In this document: positions 33,685 to 42,675 of the stretch, one piece after another
How the letters are laid out: the number at the start of each line of letters is the position of its first letter
Position numbering within the stretch: position 1 is the first letter of the stretch
Assembly (NCBI GenBank): GCA_016703745.1
Contig: JADJBK010000006.1
Coordinates: 186,001 to 250,000 of the forward strand
DNA: 64,000 nt
Reading direction: 5' to 3'
Source: Nitrosomonas sp.
GTDB lineage: Bacteria > Pseudomonadota > Gammaproteobacteria > Burkholderiales > Nitrosomonadaceae
Notes under the pieces: generated by a model
Told to the model about the DNA's origin: nothing
The model's input: only the letters and a program-made list of their open reading frames with translations
Database searches by the model: none
Program-made: the position numbers and the translations under genes

Positions 33685-33963
33685 ATGTTACGTGCTAATG
33701 CTCTCGGATTGCTGATAGTTGGGGTTGTGGGGTTGTCTGGTTGCGCTACGACAGATGAATTAAGCTCACTTAAGTCTCGTGTAGATGCGCTTGAAGCTGG
33801 AGTTTCTCAATCACAGTCAGACGCTGCCGCTGCACGCGCTGCAGCAAATAGCGCCAATGATATGGCGAACCGTGCCATGGATAAGGCTAATGAGGCAAAT
33901 GTGCGGTCGATTGATACTGAGACAAAAATTGATCGTATGTTCAAACGTGCCATGCATAAATAA
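33685..33963 (+). CDS. Lpp/OprI-like alanine-zipper lipoprotein
   Basis: A 92-aa protein from ATG 33685, with a strong AAGGAGGT. It has a signal peptide and lipobox GLSGC (Cys at about residue 21). A heptad-type coiled coil follows, first Leu-rich (LSSLKSRVDALEAG) and then alanine-zipper (DAAAARAAANSANDMANRAM). It ends ...KRAMHK with a C-terminal lysine, the residue that in E. coli Lpp is linked to peptidoglycan by an L,D-transpeptidase. It lies next to a convergent L,D-transpeptidase gene. An outer-membrane-to-wall tether is therefore likely. Confidence 0.85.
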   Translation: MLRANALGLLIVGVVGLSGCATTDELSSLKSRVDALEAGVSQSQSDAAAARAAANSANDMANRAMDKANEANVRSIDTETKIDRMFKRAMHK

Positions 33964-34063
33964 TGTTTTAGCGGGCGGAACTTCGGTATTAATTACGTCT
34001 CTCGCGGCGGAAATAATACCGGAGTGATAATGGTTGAGGTTGTATGTATGTAGCTCATTATCA

Positions 34064-35029
34064 TTATTCTGTTGAAATGAGTGTTGGGATACCATCTATT
34101 CTTTTAATAGCTTCAGCAAGTGCTGTTTCATTAATTCTAGTGCTGTGAATCGACTTCCCGTCAGAGGATGTATCTGTTTTTTGTAAGAAAGACTGAACGG
34201 CAGTATAGATTTCTTGCATGTACAAAACAGGCTCAGTATCAGTCATGTCCTCATCCAGCGGTGGGTGTAGCTCAATATACAGATTTTTTTCAAGCCAGCC
34301 CAGTTTGATCGGTTGATTGACAATGTATACGGGCGTGTTGACCGGAATGATTGTAAATAATTCTTCTATATTTTCCGGGTACATGCGTATACAGCCGTGA
34401 GTAACCCGCATGCCGACACCAAATGGTTTATTCGTGCTGTGAATGAGATATCCGGATAAACCCAGGTATAGGGCGTAGCGTCCGAGTGGATTATCTGGGC
34501 CTGCCGGTACGATATCCGGCAAGCGTTTTCCCTCATTTGCCATCGCTTCTTCTCTGAGAGACTGAGGAGGTGTCCATGTCGGATCTTTTTGTTTTCTGGT
34601 AATGGTGGTTTTTCCAAGCGGTGTGTTCCAGTCCATTCTGCCAATGCTGACGGGGTAGGTGATAACCTTGGGTTTTTCACCTTTGGTTGCTTTGGGGAAA
34701 TAATAAAGGCGCATCTCTGGCAGATTGATGACTAGCCCAGTTCTCGGTGCCTGAGGGAGAATGTAACGGGAAGGTATCGCTACTTCAGAGCCTTGCTCTG
34801 GTAACCAGCGATTCACGTTGGGATTGGCAAGTAACATTTCGTCCTGTCCAATCTCATAATGTCGCGCAATGTCGAGTAATGTTTCTTCGCGATGGGCCGC
34901 GATGATTTGGATCTCGCCAAAAATATCTACATCATTCGGGGGAAGTACCCAGCTTTTAGCCAATGCATCAATTGGGGCAACTATCAGGAAGAGCTTTAAT
35001 AGAATAAGGATAGGGCTTGGTTTCATCAT
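34064..35029 (-). CDS. L,D-transpeptidase with LysM-like domain (ErfK/YbiS type)
   Basis: A 321-aa secreted enzyme. It has a signal peptide (LILLKLFLIVAPIDALA), a LysM-like wall-binding segment (AHREETLLDIARHYEIGQDE, about residues 45-64) and a YkuD catalytic domain. The conserved core is SGYLIHSTNKP followed by MRVTHGCIRMYPENIEEL, giving the His and Cys nucleophile of HGCIR. It makes 3-3 crosslinks or attaches lipoproteins to meso-diaminopimelate. The neighbouring Lpp-like lipoprotein with a C-terminal lysine is the obvious candidate substrate. Confidence 0.93.
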   Translation of the reverse strand: MMKPSPILILLKLFLIVAPIDALAKSWVLPPNDVDIFGEIQIIAAHREETLLDIARHYEIGQDEMLLANPNVNRWLPEQGSEVAIPSRYILPQAPRTGLVINLPEMRLYYFPKATKGEKPKVITYPVSIGRMDWNTPLGKTTITRKQKDPTWTPPQSLREEAMANEGKRLPDIVPAGPDNPLGRYALYLGLSGYLIHSTNKPFGVGMRVTHGCIRMYPENIEELFTIIPVNTPVYIVNQPIKLGWLEKNLYIELHPPLDEDMTDTEPVLYMQEIYTAVQSFLQKTDTSSDGKSIHSTRINETALAEAIKRIDGIPTLISTE

Positions 35030-35458
35030 TTATCTATATCGGTAGATTTAACTTTGAGTGTGATCAATTTTATTGTGATTCTTCTGTGGAATGCACAAAA
35101 CCCTCAAATGAGCGAGTCTGCGTACTGATTTTAGTCTGCTGTTGAGTGCAGACCGATAGAGGTATTGGGATTATTTTAGAGCTGACTTCGGTAATTTTGC
35201 CTCGATAGGTATTCATGAATAAATGATGAAAACTGTAGCAGAATAACAACATTCACACCGTCATTGCTTGACAGAAAAATCATGCTTATATAAGCTCGCG
35301 TCCACGCATTTATTACCAAATATGACACACTTGTTCTCGTCAGGCAATACGAGTGGATTTGTCTTTTTATACAAATATCGACAGATCAGTACTCATCTCA
35401 AAATTGAGCGCCGTCGTCCTGTTAAACAAGTTGACCAGAATATTACTAGGGGAAGATT
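35030..35458. other. Intergenic region with a promoter for the acyl-AMP ligase operon
   Basis: A hairpin GTCTGC-N8-GCAGAC lies at 35141-35160. A possible promoter TTGACA (35268-35273) with a short spacer to TATAAG (35289-35294) points to the downstream operon. No gene is convincing here. Confidence 0.45.
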
Positions 35459-37279
35459 TTGAGCTCGACAATTACCAAGTTGACTACGGTATTAAAAGAA
35501 AACACAGATTCTCTGCTTTCCGCATCAAAGCTATTAGCCGCCACACCTACTGCAAATAGACTAAATCAGCGCAGGGCAGATTTCAGTACTTTAATTGAAG
35601 CGCTTGAGTACGCAGCACAAGGAGAGACTGGTTATAATTTCTATGATGCCAAAGGAAATCTGAAGTCGGTTGTTTCTTATGACGTATTGCGCGAGCGCGC
35701 TTTATCCACTGCCAAAAGACTCGCAGGGTTTGGATTGGCCCGTCACAGCAGGGTGGCGTTAATTGCGGATACTACACCTGCTTTTGTTGAACTTTTCTTT
35801 GCTTGCCGTTACGCCGGATTGGTGCCATTTGCTATGCCGGTTCCGGTTAATCTCGGTAGTCATGCAGTTTATGTGCAGCAACTCCGGGGTATGCTGGAGA
35901 GTAGCCAGGCCAGTCTGGCTTTGGCCGAGATTGATTTCATTGGTTTCCTGGAAGAAGCCGTGATTGATATTAAAAATAATGAATTCAGATGGTGTGGCAC
36001 ACCTGAACAGTTAGCGCAACTGCCCGGGATAGACACACAACCTCATGCAAATACGCCGGATGAAACTGCGTATCTGCAATTTACTTCTGGCAGCACACGC
36101 CTGCCACGCGGCGTAGTGATTACCGAGCGTGCTTTAATGAGCAACTTGCGCGGTATTGTCTGCGACGGTCTGGACGTCAGAGAGGGTGATCGCTGTGCTT
36201 CATGGCTGCCTTTTTACCATGATATGGGTTTGGTTGGTTTAGTGATGGCGCCATTGGCTGCACAATTGTCTGTGGATTATCTGGCAACGCGCGATTTTGC
36301 CATTCGGCCGCTGCAATGGCTCAGATTAATCAGTCGCAACCGTTGCACGATAGCGTTCAGTCAGCCATTTGGTTTGAAACTTTGCATGATGCGTGCTCGA
36401 GAATCTGATCTTCAGGAACTGGATTTGAGTTGCTGGCGCGCCGCAGGGGTGGGTGCGGAGATGATCCGTCTGGATATTTTAAAAAACTTTGCTGCAAAAT
36501 TTGTTTCTGCTGGATTTAATGAGAATGCCTTTTTGCCTTGCTACGGACTGGCGGAATCCACCTTGGCTGTTTCTTTTCCAAGTGTTGGTCAAGGTGCACG
36601 CAGCTTGTGTGTGGATACAAAGACGCTGGTTGAAAAGAAAATGGCGGTTCGGGTTCAGGCGGATGGGCGAAAATTTAATGAATTTGCAAATTGTGGACGT
36701 CCGCTGGCTGAACACAAGATCAAAATAATTGGCGAAAATGGCGTAGAACTTCCCCCAATGATGGTCGGCAGCATTTTGGTTAAGGGTGGTAGTGTAATGA
36801 CAGGTTATTTTAACAATCCAATTGAAACCGCCAAAGTGGTTAAAGAAGATGGCTGGCTTGATACGGGTGATATCGGTTTTCTATATGAGGGCGACCTATA
36901 TATTACTGGGCGGCGCACCGATGTCATTATCGTCAATGGTAGAAATATCAGGGCGCAGGATGTAGAAGAATTGGCAGAGCAACAACCAGAAGTCAGAACG
37001 CGCGAGGCTTCTGCTTTTGGAGTTAGCGATGAAAATGGTTCAACTTCGGTAGTGCTGGTGGTGGAGAGTAGGTTGTCTTCTGCTGATGACCGTCAATTAC
37101 TTATCAACCGTCTACAGCAGGTGGTTTATATGGCTTTTGGGGTAAATTGTCTGGTAGAACTTGTTCCTCCTCATACTTTGCCAAGAACATCGTCTGGTAA
37201 GTTGTCTCGATTTGCTGCTCGTCAAGGGTTTTTGCAACGTAATAATTGCAAAAAATCAGCTGGTCAAGTTGCTGTTTAA
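35459..37279 (+). CDS. Fatty acyl-AMP ligase / acyl-ACP synthetase
   Basis: A 606-aa adenylate-forming enzyme. The TTG start is preceded by TAGGGGAAG. Core motifs are AYLQFTSGSTRLPRGVVI (A3, about residues 203-220), SWLPFYHDMGLVG, CYGLAESTLAVSF, WLDTGDIGFLYEGDLYITGR (A7/A8) and the C-terminal Lys in PRTSSGKLSRF (A10). The HDMGL and YGLAES versions are typical of the fatty acyl-AMP ligase group, which activates fatty acids for transfer to an acyl carrier protein rather than to CoA. It is the first gene of a four-gene operon with an epimerase-type dehydrogenase, an acyl carrier protein and a serine-palmitoyltransferase-like enzyme, suggesting the acyl supply for ceramide-type lipid synthesis. 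Confidence 0.9.
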   Translation: MSSTITKLTTVLKENTDSLLSASKLLAATPTANRLNQRRADFSTLIEALEYAAQGETGYNFYDAKGNLKSVVSYDVLRERALSTAKRLAGFGLARHSRVALIADTTPAFVELFFACRYAGLVPFAMPVPVNLGSHAVYVQQLRGMLESSQASLALAEIDFIGFLEEAVIDIKNNEFRWCGTPEQLAQLPGIDTQPHANTPDETAYLQFTSGSTRLPRGVVITERALMSNLRGIVCDGLDVREGDRCASWLPFYHDMGLVGLVMAPLAAQLSVDYLATRDFAIRPLQWLRLISRNRCTIAFSQPFGLKLCMMRARESDLQELDLSCWRAAGVGAEMIRLDILKNFAAKFVSAGFNENAFLPCYGLAESTLAVSFPSVGQGARSLCVDTKTLVEKKMAVRVQADGRKFNEFANCGRPLAEHKIKIIGENGVELPPMMVGSILVKGGSVMTGYFNNPIETAKVVKEDGWLDTGDIGFLYEGDLYITGRRTDVIIVNGRNIRAQDVEELAEQQPEVRTREASAFGVSDENGSTSVVLVVESRLSSADDRQLLINRLQQVVYMAFGVNCLVELVPPHTLPRTSSGKLSRFAARQGFLQRNNCKKSAGQVAV

Positions 37280-37309
37280 TAAATATCGTTCAAATTCATT
37301 CGACTGCGT

Positions 37310-38227
37310 ATGCCCCAGCTTGTTGCGGTAACAGGTGCAACTGGGTTCATTGGACGGGTGCTGCTGGATCGGCTTATTGATGAGGGTTGGAAGGTTCGGG
37401 TACTTACCCGGCAGGCTTCTGCCCCATTTATACATTCTGCTGTTGAATGGATTGTTGGTGATTTAAGCTGTGTTGAGATACAGCAAGAATTGGTGGCTGG
37501 TGCCGATGCAGTAGTGCACTGCGCTGGGGCGGTTAAAGGACACTCCTGGGAAAGTTTCTTATCCAATAATGTTATCGGTACTAAGCACCTTTTGCAGGCG
37601 GTCGCCAAGACAGGTTCCTGTTCCAGATTACTTTATATCTCATCATTAGCTGCGAGACAGCCACAGCTGTCATGGTATGCGCAAAGTAAATATGATGCTG
37701 AACAATTACTGTCAATGGTTGCTGATCAATTGGCAGTGACTGTTTTTCGACCGGCGGCAGTTTACGGCCCGGGTGACAAAGTGCTAACTCCTCTGTTACA
37801 GGCAATGCAATATGGTGTTTTACCTGCTCTTGGTCCGGCTACAAATCGTTTTGGATTGGTACATGTTAACGATCTGGTGGAAGCGATGATTTGCTGGTTG
37901 AGCATTGAGACGCCTATATCGGGTATTTATGAAATCGATGACGGTACTCCAAGTGGCTATGACTATGCCATGATTATGTCGATTGCAGAGCAAGTATTAG
38001 GAAGAAAGATTCGTCATGTGCGTATCCCTTTGATTGGACTGTCGTCACTGGCAAGCCTGAACTTGTGGCTGGCATCCGTTCTGGGTTACGCACCCATGTT
38101 GACACCGGGTAAAGTTCAGGAACTTCAATATCCTGACTGGACCTGTGATATCACTATCCTACAGAAAGCATTACAAAACTGGCACCCCAAGATGCCACTG
38201 CAAGTTGCTTTACCCACGCTAACCTAA
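37310..38227 (+). CDS. NAD-dependent epimerase/dehydratase (extended SDR), ceramide-reductase-like context
   Basis: A 305-aa extended SDR. It has the Rossmann motif VTGATGFIGRVLLDRL (about residues 6-21), the catalytic Tyr-x3-Lys in SWYAQSKYDAEQLL and RPAAVYGPGDKV. In bacterial sphingolipid loci an enzyme of this class reduces the 3-keto group (CerR); the gene position between the ligase and the carrier protein is the same. The sequence alone only proves an SDR, and the role is inferred from context. Confidence 0.82.
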   Translation: MPQLVAVTGATGFIGRVLLDRLIDEGWKVRVLTRQASAPFIHSAVEWIVGDLSCVEIQQELVAGADAVVHCAGAVKGHSWESFLSNNVIGTKHLLQAVAKTGSCSRLLYISSLAARQPQLSWYAQSKYDAEQLLSMVADQLAVTVFRPAAVYGPGDKVLTPLLQAMQYGVLPALGPATNRFGLVHVNDLVEAMICWLSIETPISGIYEIDDGTPSGYDYAMIMSIAEQVLGRKIRHVRIPLIGLSSLASLNLWLASVLGYAPMLTPGKVQELQYPDWTCDITILQKALQNWHPKMPLQVALPTLT

Positions 38228-38290
38228 TCCTGGTTTATCAGGAATATGTGCTTTTTGTCCGAATTCATTTTATTTTAAATTGAACCTGCT

Positions 38291-38548
38291 ATGACTGAAA
38301 TGACTCAAGCGCAAATTGCGGAGATGCTCTGCGAGCAGTTGGTAAAGTTTGTTGAGACTGAAGTGGTTATCTCAGCTGAAACCAATCTGATTACACAACT
38401 TGCCATTGACTCAGTCAAGTTGCTGAATTTAGTGATGGAAATAGAAGATCATTTTGATATTTCAGTGCCACTTAATACACTCGTAGACGTACTGACCGTT
38501 CAGGATCTGGCCGATCTGATTTATAAAATTAAAAATACATCAAAATGA
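38291..38548 (+). CDS. Dedicated acyl carrier protein
   Basis: An 85-aa carrier protein distinct from the housekeeping AcpP at 49372-49614. The phosphopantetheine Ser is in LAIDSVKLLNLVMEIEDHF (DSV, about residue 42). The rest is the usual four-helix acidic sequence. Its stop overlaps the ATG of the serine-palmitoyltransferase-like gene by 4 nt, which suggests it hands its acyl chain directly to that enzyme. Confidence 0.92.
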   Translation: MTEMTQAQIAEMLCEQLVKFVETEVVISAETNLITQLAIDSVKLLNLVMEIEDHFDISVPLNTLVDVLTVQDLADLIYKIKNTSK

Positions 38549-39732
38549 ACCTGCTGGAGAAACTGGATACGGCTGCTGCCTTGAGAAAGGCCCAATTACC
38601 AGAAGGGTTGGGTGCCTTTGGTATCCCAATCGAGGAAATTTTATCGGCAACCGAGGCCAGAATTGGCGGGCGTGTTATTTTGATGCTCGGAACCAATAAT
38701 TACCTGGGTTTGAGTTTTGCTGAAGAATGCAGGCAAGCCGCTCATCAGGCGATTGATCAGGAAGGGACGGGAACAACGGGTTCACGTATGGCAAATGGCA
38801 ACTACTTGGGTCACCGTGCCTTGGAAAGTGAATTTGCGGCATTTTATAATTGTCGCTCCTGCATTGTATTTACAACCGGATTCCAGGCAAATCTGGGCAC
38901 AATCTCGGGATTGGTCGGCCAGGGTGACGTGGTGCTTATCGATGGGGATGCACATGCCAGTATTTATGATGGTTGTGTATTGAGTGGTGCGGATATCATC
39001 CGTTTTCGCCATAACGACGCAGCTGATCTGGAGAAACGATTGCGCCGTCTTGGGGATCGCTGTCAGAACACATTGATCATTGTGGAAGGTATTTATAGCA
39101 TGTTGGGTGATCAGGCACCATTGGCTGACATTGTGCAATTGAAAAATACTTATGGCGCAACTTTATTGATTGATGAAGCCCATTCCCTGGGTGTGCTGGG
39201 TGAGACGGGCCAGGGCCTGGTGGAAATGACAGGGCTACTCAAGGAAGTTGATTTTATTACTGGTACGTTTAGTAAAAGCCTGTGTGGCATTGGCGGCTAC
39301 TGTGTCAGTAATCATGCTCAGCTTGAGCAGCTACGCTATGTTAGTCATTCTTATATTTTCACTGCATCCCCTTCACCAGCGACCATTGCGTCGACGCGAG
39401 CCGCATTGAGCTTGTTGAAGAATGGGTATCTTCTGCGAAAACGGCTTTGGCAGAATGCGCATCAAATTTACTCGATGCTGAAAAAGAATGGTTATAAACT
39501 GGGTCCGCAACCAGGACCTATAGTTGCAGTTATTTTAAACAGTCCACAGCAGGCATTAATGCTATGGAATGCTTTGCTGGATCAGGGGATATATGTAAAT
39601 CTGGTTCTTCCACCTGCGGCTCCAGCGGGCAGTTCGCTGATTCGCTGCAGTATCAGCGCCGCGCATACGCCAGAACAAATAGATCGTATATGTAATGTGT
39701 TCGCGGATCTTTATCCGTTGACATTGCAGTAG
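38545..39732 (+). CDS. Serine palmitoyltransferase-like PLP enzyme (AONS family)
   Basis: A 395-aa alpha-oxoamine synthase. Visible motifs are the substrate loop LGTNNYLGLS, GTGTTGSRMANG, the aromatic-stacking His in DGDAHASIYDG, the cofactor Asp in LLIDEAHSLGVLG and the Schiff-base Lys in TGTFSKSLCGIGGY. Family members condense an amino acid with an acyl thioester. The coupled carrier protein and acyl-AMP ligase, and no biotin genes nearby, favour serine palmitoyltransferase over biotin synthesis. That choice is inference from context. Confidence 0.85.
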   Translation: MNLLEKLDTAAALRKAQLPEGLGAFGIPIEEILSATEARIGGRVILMLGTNNYLGLSFAEECRQAAHQAIDQEGTGTTGSRMANGNYLGHRALESEFAAFYNCRSCIVFTTGFQANLGTISGLVGQGDVVLIDGDAHASIYDGCVLSGADIIRFRHNDAADLEKRLRRLGDRCQNTLIIVEGIYSMLGDQAPLADIVQLKNTYGATLLIDEAHSLGVLGETGQGLVEMTGLLKEVDFITGTFSKSLCGIGGYCVSNHAQLEQLRYVSHSYIFTASPSPATIASTRAALSLLKNGYLLRKRLWQNAHQIYSMLKKNGYKLGPQPGPIVAVILNSPQQALMLWNALLDQGIYVNLVLPPAAPAGSSLIRCSISAAHTPEQIDRICNVFADLYPLTLQ

Positions 39733-39806
39733 TTCTCGGTGAGAGTGAAATCTGTAAAATTATTGTATGTGCCGATGCGTTTTTTTCTCCTCGCAATACC
39801 GAAACC

Positions 39807-40571
39807 ATGATGGATTGGATTGTCCCGGAATGGCCTGCGCCGCATAATATCAAGGCACTATTTACTACTCGTAAGAGAGAATCTGACCATAATCCGCGTA
39901 GCAACTATTCTGGATTCAACCTGGGTGATCATGTTGGCGATAATCCGGATGTGGTTCAGAGAAATCGTGCGCAGTTATGCCAATACTTGCCTCAAGAACC
40001 TTGCTGGTTGGCTCAGGTGCATAAAAATAGACCGATATGGGTGGATACTGTAAGCAATATCAAATCTGAAGGGGATGCGGCTATCAGTAGATGCAGTGGA
40101 GTTGTCTGTGCCATTCTGGTGGCAGATTGTTTGCCAGTTTTTTTATGTGATGAGGCTGGAAGTGTCGTTGCCATTGCCCATGCGGGGTGGCGGGGACTGG
40201 CAAGCGGTATTATTGAAAATACGATTCGAGAAATGCGACAGTATTCAACAAGTAAACAAATCATTGCCTGGCTTGGGCCGGCAATCGGACCCCAATATTT
40301 TGAAGTTGGTGAAGAGGTCAGATCGACTTTTATCCAATCCGATAGTCAGTCAGTAAATGCGTTTACAGAGACTGATAAACGGGGAAAGTATTATGCGGAT
40401 ATTTTCCAGCTGGCGCGTCAGCGTCTCGCGAAAACAGGTGTTGATAAGGTGTTTGGTGGCGAATTATGCACCTTCAGTGACGCTGACCGATTCTATTCCT
40501 ACCGCCGCGATGGACAAACCGGGAGAATGGCTGCCCTGCTGTGGATGACGTCAGATTCATCGAATGGATAA
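39807..40571 (+). CDS. pgeF: Purine nucleoside phosphorylase/laccase-fold protein, PgeF/YfiH family
   Basis: A 254-aa member of the multicopper-like YfiH family, implicated in peptidoglycan-precursor editing and purine nucleoside cleavage. Conserved residues are in WLAQVHKN, LVADCLPVF, IAHAGWRGLASG and the C-terminal ELCTFSDADRFYSYRRDG; the metal ligands are the His of QVH, the Cys of DCLP and the His of AHAGWR. Its end overlaps the ZIP gene start by 8 nt. In most proteobacteria it follows rluD, which is not the case here. Confidence 0.92.
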   Translation: MMDWIVPEWPAPHNIKALFTTRKRESDHNPRSNYSGFNLGDHVGDNPDVVQRNRAQLCQYLPQEPCWLAQVHKNRPIWVDTVSNIKSEGDAAISRCSGVVCAILVADCLPVFLCDEAGSVVAIAHAGWRGLASGIIENTIREMRQYSTSKQIIAWLGPAIGPQYFEVGEEVRSTFIQSDSQSVNAFTETDKRGKYYADIFQLARQRLAKTGVDKVFGGELCTFSDADRFYSYRRDGQTGRMAALLWMTSDSSNG

Positions 40572-41370
40572 CATGTCGGTATTGACCTGGATCATATTGG
40601 CCAGCGTGCTGGGGGCGCTGCTGAGCATCGGACTTGCCGCATTGCTGACACTGAATGCACGGAGTAGTACCTGGATATCGATATTGGTTTCCTATGCAAT
40701 TGGTGCACTTTTGGGTGCTGCCTTTCTCAATGCGCTGCCCGAAGCGCTGGAGCTTTCATCTGAGCCCAGACAGTTAACCCTAATGATGCTGTGCGGTATT
40801 CTTGTTTTTTTTATCCTGGAGAAATTGCTGATTTGGCGTCATTGCCACTTGGGTGAGTGCGAGGTGCATGAAGCGGCAGCTGAGATAGCGCCAATCCCTG
40901 TTAATCATGATTATGGCCGTAGTGGCATGATGATTGTACTGGGTGATACGTTTCATAACTTTGTAGACGGTATACTAATCGCAGCAGCTTTTATGGCGGA
41001 TATCCAGTTGGGGATTGTTACGGCAATCGCAATTACTGCACACGAGATTCCTCAAGAAACAGGGGATTTCATTATATTACTCAATTCAGGCTTCTCACGT
41101 GCGCGCGCACTATGGTTCAACCTTCTATCCGGTGTGGCCACGGTATTGGGAGGAGTGTTGGCCTATTTCATGCTTAATCAACTCGATCATCTGATCGCAC
41201 CCATACTCGCACTTGCTGCGGCCAGTATGACCTATGTCGCGATGGCTGACCTCATTCCCAGTCTGCATAAACGTCCGGAGATTGGTGCGACCATTCAGCA
41301 GGTAATACTTATCGTATTAGGTATTGGTACAGTGTGGCTGGTTGGTGCTTATTTTGGGCATGATCACTGA
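40564..41370 (+). CDS. ZIP-family divalent metal transporter
   Basis: A 268-aa protein with about 8 membrane helices. The metal-binding segments of TM4 and TM5 are seen as DTFHNFVDGILIAAAF and TAHEIPQETGDFIIL. A His-containing cytoplasmic loop (CHLGECEVHEAAAE) precedes them. Members import zinc or other divalent cations down a gradient. It is translationally coupled to pgeF. The stop codon is immediately followed, in the same frame, by an IS256 transposase fragment, so the 3' flank has been remodelled, although the protein's end GHDH looks natural. Confidence 0.92.
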   Translation: MDNMSVLTWIILASVLGALLSIGLAALLTLNARSSTWISILVSYAIGALLGAAFLNALPEALELSSEPRQLTLMMLCGILVFFILEKLLIWRHCHLGECEVHEAAAEIAPIPVNHDYGRSGMMIVLGDTFHNFVDGILIAAAFMADIQLGIVTAIAITAHEIPQETGDFIILLNSGFSRARALWFNLLSGVATVLGGVLAYFMLNQLDHLIAPILALAAASMTYVAMADLIPSLHKRPEIGATIQQVILIVLGIGTVWLVGAYFGHDH

Positions 41371-41711
41371 GGGCTTAAGGAGGCTCCTAAGCTGGCTGTC
41401 GGTGACGGCGCACTGGGATTCTGGAAAGCTGTTGCCAAATGCTGGCCGGATACCGGTCAACAGCGCTGCTGGGTGCATAAAACCGCCAATGTAATGGAAA
41501 AGCTGCCCAAGGCCATGCAACTCAAGGTCAAGGAAGTACTGCATAACATCTGGCAGGCGGAAACACGGGAAAAGGCTTATGAAGCATTTGATAACTGTAT
41601 TGAACGTTTTAGTCCGAAGTATCCGAAGGCGATGGAATGTCTGACAAAGGATAAAGATTCCATGCTGGCCTTCTATGATTATCCTGCGGAAAACTGGCAG
41701 CATATTAGAAC
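41371..41711 (+). pseudogene. Internal fragment of an IS256-family transposase
   Basis: An open frame from GLKEAPKLAVGDGALGFWKA through QQRCWVHKTANVMEKL to WQHIRT. These match the centre of mutator-type transposases, including the catalytic Asp in VGDG. Both ends are missing. It starts directly after the ZIP stop codon and is cut at its right end by an IS3-type end at about 41712. Confidence 0.85.
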
Positions 41712-41761
41712 TGAATCGCCCCGGGTTTTGAGGAGGCTCCAAATCTTGAGAGAATGGAGCC

Positions 41762-42085
41762 ATGAATAAATTAAACAAATATTCCCCTGAAGTAAAAGCA
41801 CGCGCAGTCCGTCTGGTGCAAGAGCATCGCAGTGAGTATCCTTCGCTGTGGGCGACGATAGAATCGATAGCGCCAAAGATTGGCTGCGCACCACCGACAT
41901 TGCATGATTGGGTAAAGAAGCACGAGATCGACACAGGCTTGCGAGATGGCGTCACCAGTGAAGAACGCGAGCGCATCAAAGCACTGGAGCGTGAAGTCAA
42001 GGAATTACGTCGCGCCAATGAGATACTGAAACTGGCCAGTGCTTTTTTTGCCCAGGCGGAGCTCGACCGTAAACTCAAATCCTAA
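41762..42085 (+). CDS. IS3-family OrfA (DNA-binding transposase part)
   Basis: A 107-aa protein with a helix-turn-helix (SLWATIESIAPKIGCAPPTLHDWVKK, about residues 30-55) and a C-terminal leucine-zipper-like helix (IKALEREVKELRRANEILKLA). It is intact, but in a dead element because orfB downstream is truncated. Confidence 0.88.
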   Translation: MNKLNKYSPEVKARAVRLVQEHRSEYPSLWATIESIAPKIGCAPPTLHDWVKKHEIDTGLRDGVTSEERERIKALEREVKELRRANEILKLASAFFAQAELDRKLKS

Positions 42086-42436
42086 GATCGTTCATTGACC
42101 GGCATCGCGACACCCACGGAGTCGAGCCGATCTGCAAGGTATTGCAGGTCGCTTCGTCGGGAATCGACGTCACGTTGTCGAACTGCGTAATCCGGCATTG
42201 CGCTGTGCCCGAGCTATTCGCGATGACGATCTGATGCCGTAGATACAACGAATCTGGCAGGCCAATCTGCAGGTTTATGGTGCCGACAAGGTATGGCGAC
42301 AACTTAAGCGCGAAGGAATACAGGTAGCTCGTTGCACTGTTGAGCGGCTGATGAAACGGTTGGGGCTGGAAGGTGTACGGCGCGGCAAGATTGTCCGCAC
42401 GACGGTTTCAGACAAGGCGCTACCGTGCCCACTGGA
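42072..42436 (+). pseudogene. IS3-family OrfB remnant (frameshift, stop, truncation)
   Basis: Reads FIDRHRDTHGVEPICKVLQV, then shifts frame near 42162 into RRHVVELRNPALRCARAIRDD. It meets an in-frame TAG near 42239 and continues IQRIWQANLQVYGADKVWRQ to SDKALPCPLD. The DDE catalytic core is absent. Confidence 0.8.
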
Positions 42437-42561
42437 TACTGGTCGACTTATCCACAGATGCGTAGTACCCTACGCACTGATTTCCCCTGGTCAAATTTCA
42501 ACCGGCACAGGTGGTCAATTTTATACCGGTATCAACAGTAATGCTAAGAAACGGATTTCCC
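42437..42561. other. Non-coding debris with IS21-end-like words
   Basis: Contains a hairpin TGCGTAG-TACC-CTACGCA (about 42459-42476) and two GGTCAA(A/T)TTT words (about 42492 and 42515) resembling IS21 end repeats. No gene. Confidence 0.35.
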
Positions 42562-42565
42562 TTAA

Positions 42566-42675
42566 GGAACCTCTGAATAACTGCCATTTCGAGCATAGCG
42601 AGAAATCTATATTGTTGATTGCCAAAGATTCCTCACTACGTTCGGAATGACAAAGGTGAGTTAATCAGAGCCTCC
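42566..42675. mobile_element. 110-bp MITE with IS5-type ends
   Basis: The ends are GGAACCTCTGAATAACT and, in reverse complement, GGAGGCTCTGATTAACT. TTAA lies directly outside both (42562-42565 and 42676-42679), a YTAR-type duplication as for the IS5 element of this window. The inside is unrelated to that transposase and holds an inverted pair around 42586-42650 of the kind found in dispersed bacterial repeats. Confidence 0.7.

Larger units (their letters stand above)
41712..42436 (+). mobile_element. Truncated IS3-family element
   Basis: The left end TGAATCGCCCCGGGTTTTG is the IS3-group inverted-repeat type. It is followed by an intact orfA and a decayed orfB. The right end and the catalytic domain of orfB are missing beyond about 42436. 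Confidence 0.8.

Noticed and set aside
41374..41391. CTTAAGGAGGCTCCTAAG as an IS5-type end
   Set aside because: It reads in frame as LKEAPK of the IS256 transposase fragment, so the similarity to the element ends is coincidental.
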